A stretch of 33,818 nt of DNA from Opitutia bacterium (lineage in GTDB: Bacteria; Verrucomicrobiota; Verrucomicrobiia; Opitutales; Opitutaceae): positions 1-33,818 of the forward strand of contig CANHJG010000049.1 of the NCBI GenBank assembly GCA_947461205.1, given 5' to 3'. The notes under the pieces were generated by a model. That model worked only from the letters and a program-made list of their open reading frames with translations, was not told the DNA's origin and made no database searches. Positions 7,365-16,055 of this stretch are shown here, one piece after another (position 1 is the stretch's first letter; each line of letters begins with the position of its first letter). A program made the position numbers and the translations under genes.

Positions 7365-7838
7365 ATGAACTGTTCTTCCGCCCAACGACTGCTGTCCGCT
7401 GAACGAGACGGCGCGCCCGCCAGCCCTGAGCGCGCCGGCCTCGCGGCGCACGTCGCGGGTTGCGCGGAGTGCCGGCGGATTCAAGCTGAGTGGGTGAAAA
7501 CGCAGGCAAATTTGAACGTTGCCGCGACCCGGGTGGTGGTGCCCGACGAGGAACGCGCCTGGCAGGAGATTCATCGCGAGATCCGTGCCACGCGTCCGAC
7601 CGCGGCACGGGCGTGGTGGAATCTCGGACGGTGGGCGCTGCCCCTCGGCGCCGCGGCGGCCTTGGCGGCGGTCGCGTGGATCGGACCGAGCTGGACCGAC
7701 GAAAATGGGTCGCAGGCGGGGGCGCGCGCGGAGTTTGTCGAAGTGGCGGGCGATGCGTCGTCGGTCGTCTACGTGGATGACCAGAGCGGCTGGCTCGTCG
7801 TGTGGGCGGCGGCGGAGCCGAGCGGAAAGGGCGAGTAG
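7365..7838 (+). CDS. Putative zinc-finger anti-sigma factor (membrane-anchored)
   Basis: 157 residues. The N-terminus carries a ZAS-like zinc motif: Cys3 followed by His29-x3-Cys33-x2-Cys36 in AAHVAGCAECRRIQ. This is the hallmark of anti-sigma factors that clamp ECF sigmas at the inner membrane. An acidic, soluble stretch (45-80) leads to one membrane helix (about 90-107, WALPLGAAAALAAVAWIG) and a short extracytoplasmic tail containing SSVVYVDDQSGWLVVWA. It is the last gene of the plus-strand cluster that starts with the ECF sigma, which makes it the probable cognate regulator. Signal release by regulated proteolysis would be typical of the family, but no protease gene is nearby. Confidence 0.8.
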   Translation: MNCSSAQRLLSAERDGAPASPERAGLAAHVAGCAECRRIQAEWVKTQANLNVAATRVVVPDEERAWQEIHREIRATRPTAARAWWNLGRWALPLGAAAALAAVAWIGPSWTDENGSQAGARAEFVEVAGDASSVVYVDDQSGWLVVWAAAEPSGKGE

Positions 7839-7899
7839 ACTGGCTCGCGCTGCATCCCGGTCGCACCGGCGCTGCAACGCCAGGCCGCGGCGGTACAGA

Positions 7900-8163
7900 T
7901 CAGCGTCCGGCGAGCCGCAGGACGCCGACGCGGAGAATGAAGACGGCGGCGAGGGCGAAGAGGAGCACGACCACGACGTTGAGCAGCGTGGCCGCCCAGT
8001 AACGCAGGGGCGATTCGGAGCGGCGAATGGGCGCCGAGCGGTGAAACAGCGCGCGGCCCCACTGGGTTTCTTCGGTCGCGATGTCGCGCCGCGTGCGCCA
8101 GGCGATGAAGAGCGTGAGCAGGAGAAAAAGGACGCCGAGGATTTTGAAGAAATTGAAACGCAC
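7900..8163 (-). CDS. Small two-helix membrane protein following the GH95 remnant
   Basis: 87 residues, starting with GTG at 8163 (reads MRFNFFKILG). Helix 1 (about 6-22, FKILGVLFLLLTLFIAW) is followed by a basic and acidic loop (RTRRDIATEETQWGRALFHR) and helix 2 (about 53-76). The family is unknown to me. The start lies only 7 nt after the TGA that ends the GH95 relic on the same strand, so this was probably the downstream partner of the fucosidase-like gene. Six Cs directly precede the GTG. It is convergent with the anti-sigma-like gene across 61 bp that shows no clear terminator. Confidence 0.62.
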   Translation of the reverse strand: MRFNFFKILGVLFLLLTLFIAWRTRRDIATEETQWGRALFHRSAPIRRSESPLRYWAATLLNVVVVLLFALAAVFILRVGVLRLAGR

Positions 8164-8170
8164 GGGGGGC

Positions 8171-8562
8171 TCAGGGAGCGGCCCGGAACGTGAGGGTTTC
8201 GCCGGGGCGTGTCACGACGTCGTCAGCGAATTCTTTCGGCGGGGCGGGGGGGGTGGGCTTCGCCTGAGGGGAGAGGAGTAGGGCGGGGCGGGGGGCGTAA
8301 AGAAAAACGGGTGGGGGTTTTCGGCCGAGGCGGCGGCGAGGTTTGCGCCGGCGGCGCGGATGAGGGGCAGGCGCGGGCGCACGCGGAGGACATCGCCGAC
8401 TTTGGCGAGGATCGTGGCCTCAGTGAGCTTACCGGCGCTCCGTGAGAGCGAGGAAATTTCAAAACCGCCGTGCGCGCGGAGGCCGGCCGCGCGGCCGACC
8501 GACCGCGCATCGGGAGGGAGGATAAGATCGATGGCGCCGTCGTGGCTTTGGAGGAAGCGTTC
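8171..8562 (-). pseudogene. C-terminal relic of a GH95 (alpha-L-fucosidase/galactosidase-like) glycoside hydrolase
   Basis: Reading the minus strand from about 8562 gives RFLQSHDGAIDLILPPDARS, then GLRAHGGFEISSLSRS and GKLTEATILAK. This matches the ending of GH95 enzymes, where the barrel's last LLQSHxGxIxLLPALP motif is followed by a GLRARGGFEV...DGKLxxAxI sheet domain. The frame then drifts: a shift near 8279-8281 is needed to reach the natural-looking ending KEFADDVVTRPGETLTFR and TGA 8171-8173. The signal peptide, N-terminal domain and catalytic barrel are all absent; upstream of 8562 the sequence becomes a different relic on the other strand. Family members release fucose or galactose from plant xyloglucan and pectin side chains; this copy is dead. 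Confidence 0.75.
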
Positions 8563-8572
8563 GGCGGGGGTT

Positions 8573-8975
8573 GGCGGTGCAACCGAAATTGCCGCGCGCC
8601 ATCGGCTTCACCGTTGCCGACGCGCGCGCCTAGGCCAACGGCCGCCGCGCCGGGCTCGCCCCGCACCGGGTCTCGTCGCGTTGGAGCGACCATGACAGGC
8701 CATTCAGCGGCTCCCTCGGCCTGGTCTGGCGTCCCGCTGCGCCGAGTGACCCCCGGATTTACGGTTGCTCCAGCGGCGAGCTCAGGCCGTTCGATTTGTC
8801 CCTCCACTGAAAGCTGACCAGCCGGCTGACGACCGACATCCAGGGGCGCACTATTTCCGGCGTCCCCGTGGTCGGGTATGAGTCGCCGCCGGGTGTGCCC
8901 GAGGGTCAAAACTGCACCCTGCGCGAAATGCAGAACGACGGGGCGAACGGGGTGCTCGGCCTAAGAGGTCAGTTC
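8573..8975 (+). pseudogene. C-terminal relic of a TonB-dependent receptor
   Basis: One plus-strand frame reads RRAGLAPHRVSSRW, GSLGLVWRP, GELRPFDLSL, VPVVGYESPPGVPEG and, at the end, GANGVLGLRGQF. These are the last beta-strands of the three receptors downstream. The closest is the second receptor (NGLAPHRVSSRL-type, VLWYESPTGYAEG, GANWVFGLRGQF). In-frame stops interrupt it at TAG 8631-8633 and TGA 8808-8810, and its own stop has been lost after the final Phe. Only about the last 130 residues survive. It implies a fourth receptor in the original tandem array. Its 5' boundary abuts the end of the GH95 relic on the other strand. Confidence 0.85.
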
Positions 8976-9315
8976 TCGTGCCGGATGTTTTACACCCAAC
9001 TTGGCCAAATGCATTTCACACAGGGCACGGAGCCCAGCCCACAGAGCAGCCACAGAGCGGACAAGGTGCTTGGCTCCGTGACCTCGGTTCGGACCTCGGT
9101 GCGCTCTGTGACAAAAGGATTTCTTCGGAAAAGTGTGATTGATGCAGGCTAGGGCCGGTGGCGGCCATTCCGGACCGGTGCCGGCGAGACCGCGGCCATC
9201 GCGTGCCTTGTGGCTTGCCGCTAGGTGGGAATTGTTGCCCGATGCGAAGGGTGACCGTTGGCTGCAAGCGGCGATCGCCTCGCCCCAACTGGTTTCCGTT
9301 CACCTGACCTACCCC
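8976..9315 (+). promoter_or_regulatory. 340-bp leader region of the first receptor gene
   Basis: No gene is visible. It contains an inverted repeat with perfect 9-bp arms CACAGAGCG (9051-9059) and CGCTCTGTG (9102-9110). Within it lies ACAAGGTGCTTGGC (9061-9074), which matches the operator-like element of the other receptor leaders at 10 of 14 positions. A CCGTTGGCTGCAAGCGG stretch (about 9257-9273) resembles the core of the palindrome in the second receptor's leader. No clear -35/-10 pair could be assigned. The receptor frame is open back to 9139, but that stretch lacks a signal peptide. Confidence 0.45.
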
Positions 9316-12300
9316 ATGACTAACTCCCTCTGTCGCCGGCTGACTCGCTGGTGCAAATTCTCCTTGTTCGCGCTGTGCGGGTTTGCGGCCGCAGCGGTGG
9401 CCCTCGCCCAGATCGCAGCGACCGGCAACGTTCAGGGCCGCGTCTACAATCCCGCCTCGCGCGAATACGTCGGCAATGCCGAGGTGCGGATCGCCGGCAC
9501 CGAGCGCGTCGTGTTCACCGAGAGCGACGGCACGTTCTCCTTTCCCAGTGTGCCCGTCGGCCCGGCGACCCTCACGGTGACGTTTTCCGGTTACACGCCG
9601 GCGACCGAGTCCTTCACGATCACGGCGGGCCAGACCGCCGTGCGCGAAATCACTCTCACGAGCGCGGCGGCAGGGGCCGCGACGACGAAAGACGGCGCCG
9701 TGCAGTTGCAGGCTTTTAGCGTCTCCTCCGAGCGCGAAGGCAATGCCAAGGCCGTGCAGGCCCAGCGGCGCAACATGGATATCACCACGTCGGTTTCGTC
9801 CGATGTCTTTGGCGACATCACCGACGGCAACATGGGCGAATTTTTGAAATACCTCCCCGGCGTCGACGTCGACTACGTCGAGTCCGAAGCCCGCGGCCCG
9901 CGCCTCGGGGGCATGGACGGTCAGTATGTCGGTGTCACGGTGGACGGCATGCGCACCGCCAGCGCCGATTCCAATCGCGGCGGCGGGGAAGCTTCCCGGG
10001 CCACCAGCTTTGAGAGCATTCTTATTACCGGCATCGAATCGATTGAGATCAGCCGCACGACGAGTGCGGAGTCCGACGCCGACTCGCCGTCCGGCACGAT
10101 CAATATGCGCACGCGCCGCGCCTTTGATCGCCGGGGCCGCACCGTCGGCTACAACTTCAGCCTCAACTTCAATGCCGAGGAATTTACGCTCCGCAAGACC
10201 CTCGGCCCCGCCGAGCGCTTGCGCTACAAATGGCGGCCGAATGCGCAGCTCGAATACTCGGAGTCGTTTCTCAACCAGCGCCTCGGGCTCATGCTCACGG
10301 CCAGCCGCGCCAATTCTTACACCGAGCAGTATTCGTTTACGCAGGACTACAACCGCACGACGGTGAACACCGCCACCGTGAAGGACAATCGGCCGCTCGT
10401 CATCCGGCAGCTCGATTTCAAGGACGGCCCGAAAATGATCGCGAAGGACGCGTTTTCACTCTCCGCCGATTTCAAGGCGACGCGCCGGCTCGTGCTCTCG
10501 CTCAGCGCGGTCTACACCTATGTCGAGGGGGAATTTTGGAACCGTAATTTCACCTTCGTCGCGGCCAACTCCAATGCCAACGTCAACAACGGCCGCTCCA
10601 CGATCGGCGGCGACGGCGTGCTCAGCCTTTCCACCCGGCGCACCGCGCAAAACACGGTCCCGGCGATCAACAACGGTGGCGGCACCGCCGCGCTGGAGAA
10701 CTACACGCGCACCGTCTCGCCCAAATTCGAATACAAGCTCGACTCCGTGCTCTTCGACGGCGGCTTCAACTACTCGCGCGCGGTCAACAGCTACGTCTCC
10801 CTCGAACGCGGATTTTCCCAGGCCGAGACACTCTCGATTCCCGTCGACTGGACGGCGACGCGGCCGCGGGCCGATTCGCACGAGTGGACCATCCGCCAGA
10901 CCTCGGGCCCGGATCCGTTCAATCTGGCGAACTGGACGGGCGGCACCCGGGTGCAGAGCGCCGACAGCCGTTGGATCACGGAGATTTACCTCGCCTCCGC
11001 CAATGCCAAGTGGAACTTCCAGCTCCTCCGTCGTTTCCCTGCCGTGCTCAAGTTTGGCGGCAAGTGGACCGAGGAAAACCGCAAGAACAACAACTACGCG
11101 CCCTGGGAACTGTGGCGCTACATCGGGGCGGGCGGCGACACGTTTACGGGCATCAATGCCGCGACCGGCATTCCCGCTGTCACGGCCAATGGCAACTGGG
11201 CCAATCTCGGCTACGTGGCCGTGCATCCTTTTGAGACCGGCACCACGAATGCGCTCACGTTCACCAACAGCGCGGGGATTACCGGCAATTTGCCGCGGGC
11301 CGATCGGAAGCGCATTGGGGAACTCTTCCAATCGCAACCGCAGGACTTCGTGCGCGTCGCCACCGTCGACAACTACTATACCGCGTTCATCGGCAACCGC
11401 CGGAATTTCCGCCAGACCGTTACCGCCGGTTACACGCAGCTCGATGTGAGCCCGGTCTCCCGCCTGACGCTGCGGGGCGGCGTGCGCCTGGAGCAGACAA
11501 AAAACCGCTTCGTGGAATACGACCCGCGCCTGCGCCGGGAGGTGCTCGCCGCCGGGTTTCCCATCACGGCCGCCGGTCGTGCGACGACCATTCCCGGCCT
11601 GGAATACCAGTATTTCAGCCAGCCCCGCGCCGTCCGCACCAGCGATTATTCGAATCTGTTTCCCTCCGCGCTGCTCAAGTATCGATTTACGTCGAGTTTC
11701 GAATTTCAGGGCGGCTACAACCAAGCGATCTCCCGTCCGCCGGTCGATTCGCTGACGGGGATTTACAATATCCTGGAGGACGCGCAGCGCGTGGAGGCCC
11801 CCAACGCCGATCTCGAGCCCGAACACTCGAAGAACTATCAGGCCCGGCTCGCCTATTATTTTGGCAACCGCGCGCCCGGCCAGCTCACGTTGCAGGTTTC
11901 GCAGAACGACATTCGCAACTTGCGCGAGACTTTCGACTATACGGCGTCCGAATTCGGCGAAGAGGATCCCGATCTCCAGACTTATACGTTTCGCACCACG
12001 CGAAACAGCGTCGAGACCCGGCGCTTCCGCAACCTCGAGCTCTCTTACAACCAGACCCTCGGATTCCTCCCCGAGCTTTTCCGCGGCACGAGTGTGAATC
12101 TCTCCTACTCGCGCACCTACGCCAGTCAGCGCCGCAATGGCATGGCGCCGCACCGCCTCTCGGGCCGCCTCGGCTACGCTTACAAAAAGTTCAACGGCTC
12201 GTTCGGTGGCGTCTTCACGGACGAGCGGCCCGACGGAGTCTATGGCCGTTTCCGCGAAGCCGTTTTGCAGTTCGACACGTCGCTCAACTGGAAACTCACG

Positions 12301-12459
12301 CGCCGCGCGACGCTCTACGTGCAGGGCCGCAATATTACCGGAGAGCCACTCCGCTGGTTCGACACGCCGACCGGCGTGGCTGAGCGGCGCCAGCGCATCC
12401 TCCGCCAGTATCAGGAATACGGAGCCAACTGGAATTTCGGGGTGAAGGGGACGTTTTGA
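9316..12459 (+). CDS. TonB-dependent outer-membrane receptor 1
   Basis: 1047 residues. The start at 9316 is chosen because it gives a signal peptide (basic RRLTRWCK, then a hydrophobic core ending AVALAQ) and aligns with the two sister genes. Next comes a carboxypeptidase-regulatory-like Ig domain (about 33-115, GNVQGRVYNPASREYVGNAE). A probable TonB box around VQLQAFSVSSEREGNAK precedes the plug domain (NMGEFLKYLPGVDVDYVESE, YVGVTVDGMRTASAD, ISRTTSAESDADSPSGTINM). A beta-barrel of about 750 residues ends in a terminal Phe (GVKGTF), the BAM recognition signal. It would import a large substrate, probably an oligosaccharide, using TonB-ExbBD energy. No SusD-type lipoprotein is adjacent. It has its own leader and no Shine-Dalgarno sequence; TACCCC directly precedes the ATG. 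Confidence 0.95.
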   Translation: MTNSLCRRLTRWCKFSLFALCGFAAAAVALAQIAATGNVQGRVYNPASREYVGNAEVRIAGTERVVFTESDGTFSFPSVPVGPATLTVTFSGYTPATESFTITAGQTAVREITLTSAAAGAATTKDGAVQLQAFSVSSEREGNAKAVQAQRRNMDITTSVSSDVFGDITDGNMGEFLKYLPGVDVDYVESEARGPRLGGMDGQYVGVTVDGMRTASADSNRGGGEASRATSFESILITGIESIEISRTTSAESDADSPSGTINMRTRRAFDRRGRTVGYNFSLNFNAEEFTLRKTLGPAERLRYKWRPNAQLEYSESFLNQRLGLMLTASRANSYTEQYSFTQDYNRTTVNTATVKDNRPLVIRQLDFKDGPKMIAKDAFSLSADFKATRRLVLSLSAVYTYVEGEFWNRNFTFVAANSNANVNNGRSTIGGDGVLSLSTRRTAQNTVPAINNGGGTAALENYTRTVSPKFEYKLDSVLFDGGFNYSRAVNSYVSLERGFSQAETLSIPVDWTATRPRADSHEWTIRQTSGPDPFNLANWTGGTRVQSADSRWITEIYLASANAKWNFQLLRRFPAVLKFGGKWTEENRKNNNYAPWELWRYIGAGGDTFTGINAATGIPAVTANGNWANLGYVAVHPFETGTTNALTFTNSAGITGNLPRADRKRIGELFQSQPQDFVRVATVDNYYTAFIGNRRNFRQTVTAGYTQLDVSPVSRLTLRGGVRLEQTKNRFVEYDPRLRREVLAAGFPITAAGRATTIPGLEYQYFSQPRAVRTSDYSNLFPSALLKYRFTSSFEFQGGYNQAISRPPVDSLTGIYNILEDAQRVEAPNADLEPEHSKNYQARLAYYFGNRAPGQLTLQVSQNDIRNLRETFDYTASEFGEEDPDLQTYTFRTTRNSVETRRFRNLELSYNQTLGFLPELFRGTSVNLSYSRTYASQRRNGMAPHRLSGRLGYAYKKFNGSFGGVFTDERPDGVYGRFREAVLQFDTSLNWKLTRRATLYVQGRNITGEPLRWFDTPTGVAERRQRILRQYQEYGANWNFGVKGTF

Positions 12460-12544
12460 GCGCAGCGTGAGGCCGGGGAGGGCGCCGGGCGCCCGGTCCC
12501 GAGCGTGCGCTCCGCGGTCGGGCTCGGCCACTCACGCGGCGATC

Positions 12545-12594
12545 GGCCATCCGGCGCCCGCGGAGGGCCCGCCCGCCGCGGGCGATGGATGGCC
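12545..12594. repeat. Long GC-rich hairpin between receptors 1 and 2
   Basis: Outer arms GGCCATCC (12545-12552) and GGATGGCC (12587-12594), a 2x2 internal mismatch, then inner arms CGCCCGCGG (12555-12563) and CCGCGGGCG (12576-12584) around a 12-nt loop. No T-run follows. It lies 85 bp after the first receptor's stop and could protect a 3' end or attenuate read-through. Confidence 0.6.
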
Positions 12595-12630
12595 GTAAGG
12601 TGAATTGCGCCCGGGATGGCCGCAGCGTCG

Positions 12631-12644
12631 TCAAAGCACTTGCA
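12631..12644. promoter_or_regulatory. LacI/GalR-operator-like element upstream of receptor 2
   Basis: TCAAAGCACTTGCA. Read on the minus strand, TGCAAGTGCTTTGA resembles the TGnAAnCGnTTnCA pattern of LacI/GalR-family operators. The same element, TCAAAGTGCTTGCG, stands at nearly the same distance before the third receptor gene (177 versus 166 bp from the respective ATGs). No LacI-family gene is in the window. Confidence 0.45.
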
Positions 12645-12669
12645 GTGCAGCGCGACTTTCTTTTCGGTC

Positions 12670-12699
12670 GGAAACCGTCGGCTGCAACCGATGGTTTCC
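12670..12699. promoter_or_regulatory. 30-bp near-perfect palindrome in the leader of receptor 2
   Basis: The arms GGAAACC (12670-12676) and GGTTTCC (12693-12699) are perfect, and the whole 30 bp is symmetric around a central TGCA with 13 of 15 position pairs complementary. This could be an operator for a dimeric regulator or a leader RNA hairpin. It lies 109 bp before the ATG. Confidence 0.5.
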
Positions 12700-12807
12700 G
12701 CCGGGTCCCCAATCCGCGGTTGTCCGCCGTCCGTGATCCCGCCGCCCCCTTTTCGCTCTGTCGCCGCACGGCGGCGGGATGAACCCGTGGATGGCCCTTT
12801 TAATCCC

Positions 12808-15800
12808 ATGACCCTCCCCTCCCCAATCCCTCTTCTGCACTGGCAGAGATTTCTCGCGTTCGCCTGCTGCTGGCTGGCGGGCGCCCTAGCGGCCCAAGCG
12901 CAGCCCACCGGCTCGATCCAAGGGCGCATTTTCAACCCGGCCAGCCGTGAATACGTGCGCAACGCCGAGATCCGCCTCGACGGCACCAACCAGGTGACGT
13001 ACTCGGAAAATGACGGCTCGTTCCAGTTCGTGGGTGTCGCCGCCGGCAGCGCGGCGATTACCGTCACCTACACCGGCTACAACACCGTTAAAGAATCGTT
13101 GACCGTCACCGCTGGTCAGCCCGCGGTCCGCGAGATCAACCTGATCAGCGCTTCCGCCGCGCCGGCCGCGGGTGTCGCCAAAAACGGTGAAGTTTTGCAG
13201 CTGGCGGCTTTCAACGTGTCGTCCGAGCGCGAAGGTAATTCCAAGGCGATCATGGACCAACGGCGTAACATGAACATTTCCACGTCGGTCTCGTCCGACA
13301 TTTTCGGCGATGTCACCGACGGCAATGTCGGTGAGTTCCTCAAGTATCTGCCCGGGGTCGATCTCGATTATGTCGAGTCCGAAGCCCGCGGCCCGCGCCT
13401 CGGCGGGATGGATTCCCAATACGTCGGCGTCTCCTTCGACGGTATCCGCACCGCCAGCGCCGACGCCAATCGCGGGGGCGGCGATGCGTCGCGCGCGACG
13501 AGCTTCGAGGGGTTTTCGATCACGGCCATCGAGTCCATCGAGGTTAGCCGGACCACGAGCCCCGAGTCCGACGCCGATTCTCCGGCTGGGACGATCAATA
13601 TGAAGACCAAGCGCGCCTTTGACCGCAAAGGCCGCTCTTACGGATTCAACACCAGTATGAATTTCAACGACGAGGAATTCACCCTTGGGAAGACCATGGG
13701 GCCGACTGACAAGATGGAGCATAAGGCCAAGCACAACTATGAGTTCAACTACGCTGAGTCGTTTATGAACCAGCGGCTCGGCATCTTGGTCAGCACCAGC
13801 CACGCCTCCTCCTACACCGAGCAATACCTGATGAACGTCGGTTACAACCGCTCTCCGAATGCGTCCGACTCCCGGCCGCTCGTCGCCCGGCAGATCGATT
13901 TCAAGGATGGCCCGAAGTTTATTTTGAAAGACTCCCTGCTGCTGACCGCCGACTATAAGGCGACCCGCAACCTGGTCTTGTCGCTCAACGCCATCTACAC
14001 CTACACCGAAGGTGAATTTTGGAACCGCAACTTCACGTTCGTCGCCGCGAACGACAATGCCAACGTCAACAACGGCCGCAATTCGGTGGGCGGGGACGGC
14101 CTGAACACGATTGTCGCTCGCCGCGAGGGCACGGCCAATGCCGCCACCCTCAACAATGGCGGCGGGTCCGCATCGAAGCTGACTTACACCCGCACGTTTT
14201 CTCCCCGCTTCGAATACAAGCTCCCCACGTGGGTCATCGATGGTGCCGCCGGTTATTCCCGCTCGCTGAACAATTACGAAGCCTTGGAGCGCGGATTCTC
14301 CAGCTCGGAAGGCGGCAGTGTTGCCAGTGGGTTTACGGCCACTCGCCCCCACGCCGAATCTTGGGAATGGACTATCCGGCAAACTTCCGGTCCTGACTGG
14401 TATGATCTCCGCAGTTTCACCAACACGGGCGCCCGCGACGGCGGCACCCGCGCCAACAGCAGCAGCAATATTTGGGCGACCGAAATTTGGACCGGTCAGC
14501 TGAACGCCAAGTGGGTCGTGCCGATTCGGAAATTCCCCGTTTCGTTGAAGGTGGGCGCCAAGTGGAACGAGGAAAATCGCGACCACCGCGGATACGGCAA
14601 TATCGAGGTCTGGTCCTACACTGGGCCCAACGGTAACACGATCCGGAAGAATGCGACCACGGGGGCGTTCGAAAACGCCACGACGGGCAATTGGGCGAAT
14701 GTCGGCCCTCAGTTCATCTCGCCCCACGCGTTTGATCTCGGCACCACGAACGCGTTGACGGTGTACAACGTGAACGGCGTCCCAGGCATGCCGCCGCGGG
14801 TGAACCGGTACGCGGTGGCCGATCTCTTCCGGGCGCAGCCCGAGAATTTCATCAATACGGCCACGCCGGAGAACTACTACACCGATCTCTACGCCGCGCC
14901 GCGTCTTTTCCGCCAGACGATCAAGTCCGGCTATGCGCAATTTGACGCTCGCCCCACCTCCCAACTGCAGCTCCGTTTTGGCGCGCGTCTCGAAGACACG
15001 CAAAACGATGTCCGCGAATGGGACCCCCTGCTCCGGGCCCAAGTGCTCGCGGCCGGGTATCCGGTTTACGCGCCCGGCACGAACGGCGGTCGCGCGACGA
15101 CCTTGGCGGGCCTCCGCCACCAGTTTGAAAGCCAGCCACGGGTCACGCGCACGTCGCAATATCGCAATCTGTTCCCGTCCGTCTCGGCCAAATATAATAT
15201 TCTCCGGAATTTCGAATTTCACGCCGGCTTCAACCAAGGTATCTCCCGACCGCCGATCGATAATCTCACCGGCCTCTGGGTCGTCGACGAGGTCAACTCC
15301 CGCGTCTCCGCCCCGAATCCCGAGCTGCAGCCCGAGAAGACCACGAAGTATCAGGCGCGGCTTGCGTATTATTTCAGCGGGCGTTCCCCCGGCCAGCTCA
15401 GCTTGGATTTGTCCCAAAATGAAATCACCAATTTGCGCGAAACGTTCGACTACTCCGCCGATGAGTTCGGTGTCGAGGATCCCGATTTTGCGGGCTACAT
15501 CTTCCGGGCGACCCGCAACAACTCCCAGGTCCGGAAATTCCGGAACATGGAACTGTCGTACAACCAGACGCTCGGATTTTTGCCGCACGAAATGCTCCGA
15601 GGCATCAGCTATAATCTCGCTTACACCCGCACCTATGCGAACGCCCGCCGCGGCGGTCTCGCGCCGCACCGCGTCTCCTCGCGCCTCGGTTACGCCTATA
15701 AGAAGTTTAGCAGCTCCATCGGCATGGTCTGGCGCCCGGAACTTCCGGATGGCGGCACCTACGGACGCACGGTGGGCGAGATCACTCAGTTCGACGTTTC

Positions 15801-15978
15801 GCTGAATTGGAAACTTACCCGCCGTCTCACCACCTATCTGCAAATCCGTAATCTCACCGGCATGCCGGTGCTGTGGTATGAGTCGCCGACCGGTTACGCC
15901 GAAGGCGACAACCGCTACCTACGGCAGATGCAGGAATACGGGGCGAACTGGGTCTTCGGTCTGCGCGGCCAGTTCTGA
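12808..15978 (+). CDS. TonB-dependent outer-membrane receptor 2
   Basis: 1056 residues from MTLPSPIPLLHWQRF; the signal peptide core is FLAFACCWLAGALAAQAQ. The architecture matches its neighbours: regulatory-like Ig domain (GSIQGRIFNPASREYVRNAE), TonB-box region (LAAFNVSSEREGNSKAI), plug (EFLKYLPGVDLDYVESEARG, GGMDSQYVGVSFDGIRTAS) and barrel ending GLRGQF. It differs from receptor 1 mainly in the extracellular-loop stretches around the middle of the barrel, where ligand specificity normally resides. Palindromic elements lie in its 348-bp leader and a strong terminator follows, so it is probably transcribed alone. It is the closest intact relative of the receptor relic at 8573-8975. The ATG is preceded by TAATCCC with no Shine-Dalgarno sequence. 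Confidence 0.95.
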   Translation: MTLPSPIPLLHWQRFLAFACCWLAGALAAQAQPTGSIQGRIFNPASREYVRNAEIRLDGTNQVTYSENDGSFQFVGVAAGSAAITVTYTGYNTVKESLTVTAGQPAVREINLISASAAPAAGVAKNGEVLQLAAFNVSSEREGNSKAIMDQRRNMNISTSVSSDIFGDVTDGNVGEFLKYLPGVDLDYVESEARGPRLGGMDSQYVGVSFDGIRTASADANRGGGDASRATSFEGFSITAIESIEVSRTTSPESDADSPAGTINMKTKRAFDRKGRSYGFNTSMNFNDEEFTLGKTMGPTDKMEHKAKHNYEFNYAESFMNQRLGILVSTSHASSYTEQYLMNVGYNRSPNASDSRPLVARQIDFKDGPKFILKDSLLLTADYKATRNLVLSLNAIYTYTEGEFWNRNFTFVAANDNANVNNGRNSVGGDGLNTIVARREGTANAATLNNGGGSASKLTYTRTFSPRFEYKLPTWVIDGAAGYSRSLNNYEALERGFSSSEGGSVASGFTATRPHAESWEWTIRQTSGPDWYDLRSFTNTGARDGGTRANSSSNIWATEIWTGQLNAKWVVPIRKFPVSLKVGAKWNEENRDHRGYGNIEVWSYTGPNGNTIRKNATTGAFENATTGNWANVGPQFISPHAFDLGTTNALTVYNVNGVPGMPPRVNRYAVADLFRAQPENFINTATPENYYTDLYAAPRLFRQTIKSGYAQFDARPTSQLQLRFGARLEDTQNDVREWDPLLRAQVLAAGYPVYAPGTNGGRATTLAGLRHQFESQPRVTRTSQYRNLFPSVSAKYNILRNFEFHAGFNQGISRPPIDNLTGLWVVDEVNSRVSAPNPELQPEKTTKYQARLAYYFSGRSPGQLSLDLSQNEITNLRETFDYSADEFGVEDPDFAGYIFRATRNNSQVRKFRNMELSYNQTLGFLPHEMLRGISYNLAYTRTYANARRGGLAPHRVSSRLGYAYKKFSSSIGMVWRPELPDGGTYGRTVGEITQFDVSLNWKLTRRLTTYLQIRNLTGMPVLWYESPTGYAEGDNRYLRQMQEYGANWVFGLRGQF

Positions 15979-16006
15979 GGGTTGCGCCACCTGCCCGCGC
16001 ACGTCC

Positions 16007-16035
16007 AGCGCCGGCCTTCGGGCCGGCGCTTTTTT
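16007..16035 (+). terminator. Strong rho-independent terminator after receptor 2
   Basis: A perfect 10-bp stem AGCGCCGGCC (16007-16016) and GGCCGGCGCT (16021-16030), closed by a TTCG tetraloop and followed by T residues through 16035. It lies 28 bp after the stop codon. Confidence 0.92.
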
Positions 16036-16055
16036 GCGGCGCGAGGCGGCGGTGG

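Noticed and set aside
8223-8909. A 228-codon minus-strand ORF across the relic region
   Set aside because: Only the GH95-like portion resembles a protein family, and its conserved blocks lie in a different minus frame from this ORF. The upstream half is antisense to the receptor relic.
9139-9315. A longer start for receptor 1 at 9139
   Set aside because: It would place about 59 polar residues before the signal peptide, and neither sister gene has such an extension.
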